Origin: Tubulanus polymorphus
Taxonomy: Eukaryota > Nemertea > Palaeonemertea > Tubulaniformes > Tubulanidae
Reading direction: 5' to 3'
NCBI RefSeq assembly: GCF_964204645.1
Contig: NC_134027.1
Location: 4,700,485 to 4,764,484, forward strand
Length of the DNA stretch: 64,000 nucleotides
This document shows, in pieces, positions 1 to 11,500 of this stretch. The notes under the pieces are model-generated. The model had not been told where the DNA came from. It ran no database searches and was given only the letters and a program-made list of their open reading frames with translations. Position numbers and translations under genes: made by a program. The stretch's first letter is position 1; each line of letters begins with the position of its first letter.

Positions 1-338
1 ATGCTGTTCAACGTAGCGCCGATGCGACCCAGATGAAGAATGCCGTTCACTTCCATTCGGCCGAGCGCGATTTTCGAATCGATGACCTTCGTCGACCACT
101 TGACCAACAGTCCATCCATCGACCTGTAAAACTCTTTTAAATCGTCCGGTAAAACGCAGTTATGTCGATGTTCCCAGCTGTAGAGTTCGCTTTGATCGGC
201 CGGACTGTGACGCGACACCATCACATCACAAACTGTATGACGCTTTTCAAGTGAGGTCAAAATTTCTTGCAGTAGCCTTTCATGAGTCGAGGAGAGTTTT
301 TTACCCGAGGAAATGTTTGTCTTCTCTTCCATATTCAT
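1..338 (-). CDS. TPGS2: Tubulin polyglutamylase complex subunit 2, N-terminal exon (partial)
   Basis: This is the first coding exon of TPGS2, a non-catalytic subunit of the TTLL1-type tubulin polyglutamylase complex that acts on ciliary and neuronal microtubules. The protein opens with MNMEEKTN. A stop codon (TAG) lies immediately upstream in frame, so the start is 338 or the Met at 332, which matches the family's MEEE start. The diagnostic block SWEHRHNCVLPDDLKEFY, followed by a DGL..KWS stretch and LGRMEVNGI, is the SMI1/KNR4-like fold seen in vertebrate TPGS2. 112 codons are present and the frame is open at the window edge; the remaining exons lie to the left, outside the window. Function is inferred from family. 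Confidence 0.85.
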   Translation of the reverse strand, partial: MNMEEKTNISSGKKLSSTHERLLQEILTSLEKRHTVCDVMVSRHSPADQSELYSWEHRHNCVLPDDLKEFYRSMDGLLVKWSTKVIDSKIALGRMEVNGILHLGRIGATLNS

Positions 339-406
339 CTAACCAAATGCTTGTCTTGGAATTGGAAGCCACGGAACGGTCAATACACAGGCTGGAGTGA
401 GGACAG

Positions 407-565
407 TCACAGCGCTTTGCCTTTGATTTGAACGTCTACGTATTTCAAGAACCTCTGTTTTGATAGTCTGAGTACCAGGCGATGTACGGAGGATTCCCCT
501 ACAACAGGAACATCGGAGCTAGATATTTGACTACTGTATCTGCTGACATCAGTACTGCCTGACAT
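407..565 (-). other. Upstream ORF (52 codons) 5' of TPGS2
   Basis: An ATG-started ORF (MSGSTDVSRYSS...QIKGKAL) lies on the TPGS2 strand, 5' of its start and in a different frame, ending about 70 bases before the TPGS2 ATG. If the TPGS2 transcript starts above 565 this would be an upstream ORF. It could also be chance. No family is recognised. Confidence 0.25.
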
Positions 566-861
566 CGTTTTGTTTTGTTTTGTTTACGGAAGTAAAATAT
601 CAAGGTTTAATCGCATTCCACGCATCCATGTCAGTGTCACTATTTACTGCACAAAAACTACCGAAGTTAGAATCAATTCAAATTCGATTTTATTATTCCG
701 ACCTAACCGGAGGTTTTTAGTATTTCTATACAACAAACAAATTACAATACAAACCCATGTGCAGTTATACAAGTCTACAAATTGAATTGATCATTAGGAA
801 ATACACTTGCATTATTGTTTAAAATAACATATATTTATTGTCAATTAATATCTCAATCTAG

Positions 862-1781
862 GGCAACGCGAAGAAGACGTATTTTCCCGTTACAAAGAGA
901 TCTCCAGTTCCCTGTGTTGAATACTGGGCATCCAATTGCAGTAGGCATTCATTTACGTTATTTCTTTTATTTCGTTATGCATGATTACCTCAATGAGTTC
1001 CATTACTTATTTCAGTTGGATGAAGGCTCAGAATCTGATGATTATTTCGTTACCTCAGTCAGATTGAAAGGTAGGTTTTATCTACTTTATCGTTTTGCCT
1101 TTTCTAATATCTACTTGAATTCAGAGGATACATACTTAACTTTTCTCCTTTTTTCCAGGTGTTCCTGTCAGTTTAGGTAAGATAAAAGGGAAGGCTCGTG
1201 TTGTGAAAAGTTTGAAAGAAGCCGAATCCATTCAGGTACAGTTTACTAACTTTTCCATGACCACTTGATTTGCTTTATTTTTCTGAAGTTAATATTGCCC
1301 AACGAATCGTGATTTATTTAGTAGCTTGAATTCATTGCAGTATGGAGAAATATTGATTGTTTCATACACTGATGTCGGTTGGACCCCATACTTTCCTCTC
1401 ATTAGTGGATTAGTTACAGAAATAGGTGGCCTTCTATCGCATGGTAACTATATATATATTCGATAGTATTATTTCAAATAACTTGCACATCACAAGACCA
1501 TTTAATTTTTTCTTTGTGTAAAATTCAAGGAGCTGTTGTTGCAAGGGAATATGGGTTACCGTGCATTGTGAGCTGCGCTAAAGCTACTTACTCTTTCAAA
1601 TCAGGTAGGAATTGTTAGATGATATCAAACTTTGAAACAATATTAAGATTGAATAAGTTTTGGGTGGGAGTATTAATTGATCATAACTTTAATTTTCTGT
1701 TTTTTAGGGGATAATGTATTTCTGGATGCTACCATTGGAACTATTGAAAGAATAGAGGAAGATGTTTCACGTCAACAATAA
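862..1781 (+). CDS. PEP synthase / rifampicin phosphotransferase-like protein, C-terminal exons (5' end not in window)
   Basis: Exons: 862-940, 1016-1070, 1159-1235, 1341-1443, 1530-1604, 1708-1781. Phases are consistent and the frame ends in TAA, giving the last 153 residues. Introns are only 75-105 bp. The sequence is the PEP-utilising-enzyme mobile (phosphohistidine) domain. It contains the linker RRRRIFPLQRDLQFPVLNTG, then KGVPVSLGKIKGKARV, then the swivel motif GGLLSHGAVVAREYGLPCIV with the catalytic His, and ends GDNVFLDATIGTIERI. In the family this domain carries phosphate between ATP and pyruvate or a small-molecule acceptor. The N-terminal ATP-grasp part must lie elsewhere: exon 862 is internal (acceptor AG at 860-861, no start codon), and TPGS2 occupies the opposite strand just upstream. 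It could be a 3' gene remnant. AATAAA at 1831 supports a real 3' end. Confidence 0.85.
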
Positions 1782-1830
1782 ACAGATACGTTCATATCTA
1801 TTCCAAGGACCTCAAAACATTTATCCCATC

Positions 1831-1836
1831 AATAAA
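1831..1836 (+). promoter_or_regulatory. Candidate poly(A) signal (AATAAA)
   Basis: An AATAAA hexamer lies 49 bases after the TAA of the PEP-synthase-like gene, followed by AT-rich sequence. Confidence 0.45.
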
Positions 1837-4800
1837 ACGACTTCATTGGAGGGGTCTCAATATGATAAGGATTTAAATGCGTTGACTTGAGTTCTTGAGG
1901 AATTATGACGATGAAACCTGTGTTGAAAAAAGATTATACACGGACTTTTTACGATTTATAAAATTTAATATTTAATTTTATTGAATGTTTTGAAAATGTA
2001 TCTATTCATACAATCAGTATGTATGAAAAATATAATGATAGTTGTTTTACGATATTACGTTTAGTACATATTGTGTTTTTTCTATGTTAATAGAAAGTTG
2101 CTTTCATTTACAATATTTCTTTAATCATATGGGATAAAGTTTTAAAAGTTTATAGGCTTATGCATGTATATGTGTAATTTCTATAGATGCCGTTTACAAA
2201 TTAAAAGTACTTTATACGTAAGGTTTTACTAATAAAGAATGACTATTCACTGAAAAAGTATGATAAAGCAATTATTATCAATGAAAACTTAATTGTCTAT
2301 GGGTTTGTCATTTCATTTTTCTGTTCGTAGAGATACGAAATGTTAACAGCAGCGGATAAATGCAGTAAGGGGTAAATAGATCAAGACTCATGAGTTTGCG
2401 CGCTTGACGCATCCGGATCCGTATCCACACTAAATTCCCCTCAAGAGCATCATCTTCCGTGCTAATTAATTGCGATGATTGGCCGGATGGACCATACGCG
2501 GCAAACCTCAAAAGTAGTAGGTGTCATCGTCCTCTACCTTCCAACTGCTGTAGGTGTAGACGTCTAAAAAAGCTCATTCGGTAGGGCCAACACGGCGGTT
2601 AATGTATGAAGAACACCCTAAGCGCAAATAGTTTGAAATGACGCTCGATGTTTGGAGTTTGTCGCCCGGGTAAGTGGCCCCGGAATAGCTATATCTTAAT
2701 TCAGCTCTGAAAATTACCGCGCGCGTTCGCCGATTTACGTTGCGGGGTCTGCAACCTCATCGACACTCAGCAATCTGTGCATCCATTAATGCTCGATCTC
2801 TGCATTCTATTGGAAAAAGTCAATTTCATCAATTCTATGTCGATAATACTTCTGCGGCCTCACACATGGAGGATACAGTCGATTTTAAAGCTAAATTGAT
2901 TGCTAGTATTTTTGCTTCCGTGTGATTCAAACGACGTCATCAATGAACGACGACAGACACACGCACGAATCAAACGCGCAGTGAACCTTCACCTCATCTC
3001 GTGGATTTATCGCCAGCATTATTTTTTGAGAAAACAGGACCAAGTCAGAATTTTAGGCTATCTCGTCCTCAACGTAAGTACCGGTATATGTACATATATA
3101 TGTTAAATGTAGTGTAGGGTCGAAAATCGTCGTGTCGAATTGTCATTCTACCGATTAGAAATCAATTATAGGCTAAACTGTAAAATTGCTGTTCGATACG
3201 AAGATTTCAATCGACAGTATGAGAAATATCACTTCACTTTCGAAATTCAATCGAACAATTTCTATATGAATATAAATCACGAATGTATTGGTCAGTGAGA
3301 TATAAAGTGACGTATAGTTATTCTTTTTGTATTGTTTTATGAACGGCGGCAGCTATCAGGGTGGACTCAGTAGACCGTAATCAACGACCCCGTTATCAAT
3401 GGCTTCATCATATTTGGCGGGGATGAAGCCGGTCTACCCAATCCGTGTGATGTAACTCTGGTGATGTTTACCGGGACAAAAATCCCCCGGGTGAAATCAG
3501 TCAGAAGTGGAGCTACGCATGGTGCGTACATTCCAATCCAGTAAATGATTTATGAAATTTATATTTCGTAGATGGTGACGTTATTTTTGTAACTGCTCAG
3601 TACATGTATAGGACTGGTACGTTATTGGCTAAAAAGCGTCGATTTATGAAATTTACTTCATCGAAGCAAACCTTGTTCATCATAAATTTTCCGTGGAGAT
3701 GTATAATTGAAACGAGATAATCAACAAGGCCTTACACCGGTATCGAGAAATGACAGTCATCACCAAGGGTGTGGTCATGGGTGTGTCTGACATTTGAGAA
3801 ACAAAATAGACTAATGTGTTCGTCGTTTTAGGCTTAAATTTCTATCAGTCATGTGTTAACCAGTTTATTAATTATACATTGTGGTGCTGCGACGATGCGA
3901 ATCGAATGCGTAATACGATTTAAAAAAAGAACGAAAACATATTGAGTATTTTTGATTAGGCGCGTAGAAAAACGTTTCGCTAGGAATCAATGAGTATTCA
4001 CCCTGTCGTTGAATTCATATCGAGTAAAATCATTTTCGATTCCATTTATCTGTAGGGGCTTTATGTGCGTCGTGTAGTTCTTTGTTCGTAAAAATACTCG
4101 ACGCGTGTTATTAACGAAGAGGTTATCCTACAAAATTTGAATTAAAGAAACCTTAGGTAGCATATTTTCTTCCCCATTAAATATGTAGGCAGCAAAATGT
4201 TACGGGTGTATCACATCTTCGGTTAACAAAGATACATATCTTGTAGCCAATGAGGGTTAACTCGAGATGGTTGTCTATCAATCTCTCCGATAAGTTTACG
4301 CGTTATATATTATTAATTTCGCGGTATAATTAATCAAAGATAGGTTTAATATATCCAGGAACCGTTGCATGCACCTGTGTATCTCACAGCATTTGGATCA
4401 AGAACAACTCAAATAAGAAGCATACGCACGCATTAATGAAATATGTACATAAAATATCGTGGTGAACGATCTAACATCAAACCGTGTCGGTGTAAGTTAC
4501 GATGCTCTCGAGTGACCTGTGTACACAATCCTGCCTGTTAATAGTGTTTTGTTTACCTTGTACACGTAATGCTAAAAACGTTTTTTTTTTGGTGCACATC
4601 AATAACAGGAACAGTAGGCTACCAAATGTTCTTTAAACAAGCACAAACGTGCAACATCGATATAAGTAATAAGTATATCTAGTAATTATCATGTATAAAT
4701 AACGTCATAAAGAACGCATCGTGTAGACGCAGGCCTTCTTAGCTTTAAATGAACGTTAATCGAGAGTTGAAATTATGCTACTCAGCACAGCTCTCATTTT

Positions 4801-5573
4801 CTATGGGAAATTGCTTTCATTATCACGATCGAAAGTCGACCACGCCCGTGGAAATGGTAACGGATGCGGAAATCTGTCGAAAGTTGTAAATCAGGGATCG
4901 CTTCACTGGTCGTTTATTATCAACCCTTCGTAAAGCAACAAATTGGCCACAGACAGTACCGGCCTTAAAATACGCCATGATGTATCATTCTATCACCCTA
5001 AGCTAATGCCCTGCAGCCGATGCTTACGTAATGAGAAAATGATTCTGTATGTTAATCTTGATGATTTGAATAAAATTGGGCCCTAAGTAGAAACTTACTG
5101 CAATGTTGCACTTAATGTACATTTAGAAAAGAAAATCAGTAGAATTGACAATCCTTACCCCAAATTCTATTCACTACCTATTTAGAACGACAAACTCTTC
5201 AAACTAATGTCAGTGTCATATACCCCATGCAGAGCTCAGGGCTATCAGGTTTTAGACCCTTCAGTGCTTGTTTCTTGTTTCAGAGGTTCTGCGAGTTCAG
5301 AAATATCAACGGTTATCTGCGGGCCATGGATAAAATCTACAGCACAACATGAAGTTATGCGATGAGACACACGAGTTTGACATCGAGAACCGTTGAGAAA
5401 ATTGAATTTTGTACCCTTCGATTGTCTCGTATCCCAAAGTCTTCGAGGTATTCATAAACTACACAAAACGATAATGAAAAACGTACCTGAATTTTATCAA
5501 ATATACCTGTTAGTAAATTCAACATTTCTAAATTTAGTAAATTTATCTTCTAACTCGATGTTTTTTGCAGAAT
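1837..5573. other. Intergenic region with possible 5' UTR exon of the CUB/lectin receptor
   Basis: There are no convincing coding exons. ORFs near 2308-2511, 2740-2925 and 5393-5656 have no recognisable family and random-looking composition. A strong donor (CTCAAC|GTAAGTACC) ends at 3071, and a good acceptor (TTTTTTGCAG) sits at 5561-5570, three bases before the receptor ATG. A non-coding first exon spliced across about 2.5 kb is therefore plausible but unproven. A hairpin (GGCTTCATC/GATGAAGCC arms) lies near 3400-3430. Confidence 0.4.
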
Positions 5574-8500
5574 ATGATATTTGTCGTAAATTTCGGGATT
5601 TTTGTAAATCTAATAAACCTTATGTGGGCGATCACGTCATTCGAGACCAGCGTTGACATTATCAACAGCAAAAGTAAGTACCGATAAAACTCAACTTAGG
5701 AATGAACAGTCAGTAGTTGACCTTTTCTCTTCTACTAGATTTACATACAAACCGAATAGTCCACCAATAATTAAACACAAATATTCATGTGAATCAGAAT
5801 CAGAATCTTAATCGTGAGCGTATTTAACTATTTTCACTTATGAATATTTTTATTCATATGTTCGTTTTTTTTCAGATTGTGATATTACTATTACAAACGC
5901 AAGCAGTGGATCTATATCGTTTCCTGGTTACTTTTCATCGGTAGTTGTTGGATATAAATCGAATTGTACTGTTACGATAAATGCGCCGACAAAACAGCAC
6001 AAGATTATTCTTAGAATTATGGAATTAGATTTTCGAGAACAGAATCAACAGAATAAATGCGATCTTACGTCGACGGGGTTCGTAAGAATTGGTGATATTG
6101 CCACCGGGTCGGTCAATATGTGCGGACAGATTTCAGGCGATAACGAATCTTCGAGATTGGTTTACCAATCAGTTATGGATCGGATTATCATAAATTTTTT
6201 AAACCTATCTGAAAATATGTTTAACGACAGTATGACAAGAGTATTTAATGCAACATACGCTACGTACAAATCATGTAAAAACACTACAATAAGAACCGCC
6301 TGTGGAACTTACGATAGCAGTGCAGCGCCTTTTACTTCGTATAACCTGTTTTATCAAACTTGTAAGACAACAATAGAGATTCCTGAAAAGACACATTTTA
6401 TTCGTCTTGAGTTTTCCGAGTTTTTTACTTCCGTGGATGATGAAACTTACCCAGCTTTTAAGGGTGAAAATTGTAGCAACAATACTTTTATAGAAATTGA
6501 CGATGGCTTCCATACTCAACGATTCTGCGGTAATTGGAGCGCGCACATTTGGAAAATGGTTTTTTACTCGAAAACAAATAAAATGTCACTTATTTTTAAC
6601 TCTGCCAGACAGTTGATCAAACCAAGCTTCCGCGCTAAGTGGACTAGTGTAACGAAAAGGTTTTATCAATGCCCCAAGAACTGGACGATATACGGAAAAT
6701 ATTGCGTTCGCGTTTTTCGGGGTGCTGTTACCTGGGCTCGGGCCAGGGATTTGTGTTCGATGGAGATCGATGGCACACTCGCGAGCGCGGATAGTCGTGC
6801 AGATACAAACAAGTTATATTCGATTATTGAGAAAAGGTATGTTTTAATGAAACACGGTAAATATAAAAGTACCGTAGCATTAATTACGTCATTATGATCA
6901 ATGATACAAAAGCGAACTGTATCGGTAATTTGACCACTTTCGACTAGTGTCATTCGCATTTGCAGTTATCGCAATGATAAGAATATGATGCACTCAACTT
7001 TCTGGATCGGTGCGAATGATCGACGGTATGAAAATGATTTCTACTGGACGACGGGGCGTAAGGTGCTTGTCGCAGGTAGGTTACTGCAACAAAAATCGGT
7101 AAACTATATTAAATGAACATGGGTTTAATTATAGACATAATATTACGTCAAACGCGTAAGCGGCTCTACTCACTTATTCAAAATCATTTTCATTCATTAT
7201 GATTTTTATTTTCACTGAAGATCTTTCACCTCTCTTCTATTTTAAATTCATTTTGATTTTGCAGACTGGTTTCCTGGATGGCCACAGTTTTCCAATTACG
7301 GTCGTCAACCAAATGATGATGGATACAGCGACCAGAACTGTGTCGAAATTAGGCGGGTTTTTCGTTACCCAAATAAAGGTGTCGGAGTAGCAGATCGTTT
7401 TTATTGGAATGATGCTCACTGCGATATGAAAAAAAATTTTATTTGCCAGATTCCAAATGCCGGAGGTAATTCAACCTGAGATCCACAAGACCACTGAATC
7501 TAAAATACAACGCTGACCTTGTTATCGTACTAAGATTGATGCCCAAACAAGCAAATGTTATTTTTCAAAAATGTAAATCTGATTTTCGAAAAGCTATATT
7601 CATGCAGATCAAATCTATGTGTACCATGACATAGTTATTCCTAAAATGAAAATGCCAAATCAAGAAAGTATGTTTTGTAAAAATGAATAATATCGGTTTG
7701 CGATAGCTGGTTTCATTTGTGTGGCTGAGATTCAGGTCTAACTCCACTCTATTTCAAGTTTACAGAATGAATCATGATTATATTAATGATATACGTATAT
7801 ATGTGATGAACGCGTTCGCAGTAAAATGTTAACGCGCATGAAAAGGTTGTCATTAGCAACTTGTCACTTGTGGAGCCAAAAGCCAGCGCAAGCGTTTAAT
7901 TTAGTATTTTCACATTGAAATGAAAAATAATGCAGGCGATCATTTTACGTATTCATTACAAGCAATACGGGCCTTTTTATTCGTTAACCTTTGAACGTGA
8001 TGTGCCAGATGGCCTTTGTCCACACAATCACAGGGGCTCGGCGTATTTGAATTTTGGGGGTGAACTGTAGCTTAGATCATCCAATGTCCAAGGTACTATA
8101 ATATATATAAAAAGATATGTTTTCTGAAAATTTTGCTCTCCTAAGCTCAGAATACGTGCATTTGATGAATAGATTCTGGTTATTAACAAAATATAAGATG
8201 TTGGGCTTCGATTGATGCATCGTTTGTTGGATTTGGACGCAGAAATCACCACGAGCTCTTCACTTGAAGTTGAAAGGTAGAGGATTTTTGCTGCCATCGC
8301 AATTGCCGTACAGGATATTTTGGGGCTCTCCGACGCGTCTAATCGCGATTTTGAGTGGTGAAACGTTATCAAATGGCTTTCAAGTAGACATACTTAAAAA
8401 ATATAGGATGTTTTGAACAATTTTAAACATATTTCATCGAAATCCTTTGGATATTTTAGGAGTAATAGCGAATTTAAATCGAATTGTCTGTATACGAGAT

Positions 8501-11500
8501 TTCCACCCTTTTCTTTGTATACATGTATATGTAGTACCTTGGATATTGGATGATCTAAGCAACAGTTCACACCTAAACTTCAAATACTAGCCCCTGTGCA
8601 CACCGTGCCGCAACAGTACTGATGATTCCTTTTCTAGTAGATACAATTGATGTTTGCAGGTCATGTGGATTTGGAGCCTACTTCCACATATTGCGATAGA
8701 AAATTGACTGCTGATATAGATAAAACCGTTTTTTACGTCAGTCCTAATCATCCAAAATCATATACCGATTTTCTACGATGTTCTGTGATAGTTCTATCAA
8801 AGGCTGATCATCGCATTCGATTGGACTTCAATCATTTTTATCTAGAAGCTCATGACAAGTACGCATATCCGGATTGAAATATATTTACAAACGTTGACTT
8901 ACCCAACATTGAATGTATAACTTTTCTTTTCAGTTGCATTTACGATTATTTAGAAGTTTGGTCTGAAACCGACGATGGAGATGTCTCAGATCGGCAAACC
9001 TATTGCGGTAATTGGAACAGGAAAATAAAACAAATGCGATACATCAGCGCAACGAATCGAGTTGTAATGCGTTTTGTGACAGATCATTCACATGTAGAAA
9101 CTGGTTTCAATGTATCAATTACTGCTCTTAAACGTAAGAGGCTTTCAGCTCTTAGAATCTATAGACGTGAATATTCACGTTAATTGTACGTTGTTCTTAC
9201 GTCAATCTTATATTACATATATTACACCCTAATACTCTACGCTAAAAATGATTTAATTATTCGAGTAGCCTATAGCGAAAATGGTTCTTTGAAAGTATTT
9301 CCGAAGTTTTCCCCCATGTTAATATTTCTTTTTAGTCGACAATCCTTGCAAACAATGGCCGGGATCGGTAAATGCATTCAAAAGTTGCTATTTGATTTTA
9401 AATCGACCGATGGTTTATAAAGATGCCGAAAAAGCTTGTTCGATGCGCAATCATTCGAAGCTAGCTGTAGTTAAATCATTAGCTGAAGACATTTTCGTAT
9501 CAAACCTTACGCACAAAACCGTCCGTGAGTAATCATAGTTTTCTTTTGATAAATGAGTAGTATTTTTTTTATTCGGCAAAAAATATTGGTAAGTAGCATA
9601 TACGTATGCTTTGCGCTTATCATTTCAGCTACGAACAGCTACGCCTGGCTTGGAGGGCAAACAATTCAAAATAGTTGGTTAAGGGCAACAAACAACAAGT
9701 CCTTAAATAATGAAGGTAAGTAGCATCTAATCAGAAAATTCCATGGATTAGAAAGTGATTCATTAATGCTAATGGACACATTTATGATTTGCATTATTCG
9801 ATTGAATCATTAATTTTTGTCATCGCTTCTTTCGGAGGTGCTTGGAAGTCAAATACATCTAAAGAATCAACAGGTTGTTTGGCTTATTCTGTGATAGAGA
9901 GCTATTCTAGTGTATTACCGTGGCACAATCTAAACTGTTCGCGTTCAGTCGCGGCATCTTTATGTGAATCGCCTGAAATTAATCCGATTACAGGCTGGTT
10001 CCGAGGTATGTAACCTTAGATTATTTTAAGTATGGTAAACTCACAACATTATTTGATTATCACCGACGTATAAACTAGCGTTTTCATCGTCCATGATTTA
10101 ATATCCGGTATATTTCCCCCATACGAGTATTCTCGTGATAGATAACTCGTTATTTTTTTTGTTTCCAGGCCAGCCGCCAAAGAACTATAACCAGACAATA
10201 TCAGTTACTCCTCCAAAAGTGGCTGGATTTATCAGTAGTAAAAACATAACTGGAATGTCAAATTATAGCGACAACGAACGGTATTCTATCGAAATCAAGT
10301 TTCCGCCTGGTTATAGAGTTTTGATAAACGTAACTCATTTGGACATAGAACCCCAGGAAACCTGTTTGTACGACTACCTCGCATTTCAGGACACCGCACA
10401 TTCGGCGTTAACTCGTTTTTGCGGTTACAATAAACACAGTCTGAAATATTCATCTGAAAGCAGCAGTGTCATTATCGTGTTTAAATCCGACTACACAGTA
10501 TCCGGACATGGCTGGGCATTAAACTGGATCGGTGTCAATGCGTCGGATTGTCAAAATCGAAATATCGAATTAACCGGCGAAAATGAGGAAATCAAGCTTA
10601 CATCTTTAGGATATCCTTTGATGTACCCTAAGAATATGAATTGCTCAACGCATATTACTGTTTACAATACGTATCGTATTTGGATCGAATTCACTGAATT
10701 TCAGCTCGACTACTCGAGTGGTCAGTGTACAGATTATTTGCAATTGATATATGTAACTGCTGTCCCTAAATATGTTACACTTAAACAGAAATTATGCGGA
10801 AACCTTAATGGCCAGTTGTCTAGGCTACGGTTCCTTACGCCGAGGGATAAATTGACTCTTCGCTTCCAAAGTGATTACTCGAATGATAGCGGGTTAGGAT
10901 ACAAGGCGAAATTTAAAAAAGGTAGTGACAATAAACCATTTTACAGTGTTGCTACCCAAAATTTAGTTTAGGGTACTCTTGTCCTGTATTGTTAGGTCAT
11001 TTTTTCTCTTACCTTTTTCAACCTATTTGTCATGCGTGTTTTATAGATCCATAGATGGATTTTTACGGTTTTAGCAACCTTCAAACCACGCGAATCTCTG
11101 GTTTCCAATTATGTATAATACGCATCAAAAATAGTTTAAAAAAAAGAAAAAAATGACCCAACAATACAGGACAAAAGTACCCTAACAAAATGGCGGCTTG
11201 CAACTGTAAAATGGTCTATTGCTGTAGGGCCTTACATCTATATTGTTCCGCAATTTTCTCGGTACTAACATTCTCTTCGAGAACTTCTTTTCATTATAAA
11301 TTATTCAAAATAGATTTTACCTAATGTAATTTTCTCAATAATCACATGTCCTTTCATGTCCATTTTACATCAGCGCCGGTGTACGCAATAGAAAGAATCT
11401 CGATGTTACACTGCAATTTTTTTTACAGTTCCACTTGGATATTTCGAATACCGAGATACTGTACTGTTACAGAAGAATGAAACAGGACAGCTGAGCAGCA

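Noticed and set aside
2740-2925. ORF with MRGLQPHRHS... start
   Set aside because: No family signal, no matching splice sites; composition looks random.
8028-8372. 114-codon minus-strand ORF
   Set aside because: It overlaps the inverted end of a MITE and has no family features.
10922-10971. Apparent end of the receptor after ...GYKAKFKKGSDNK
   Set aside because: The stop lies in an intron. A donor at 10921/10922 and acceptor at 11428 continue the frame into another CUB domain.
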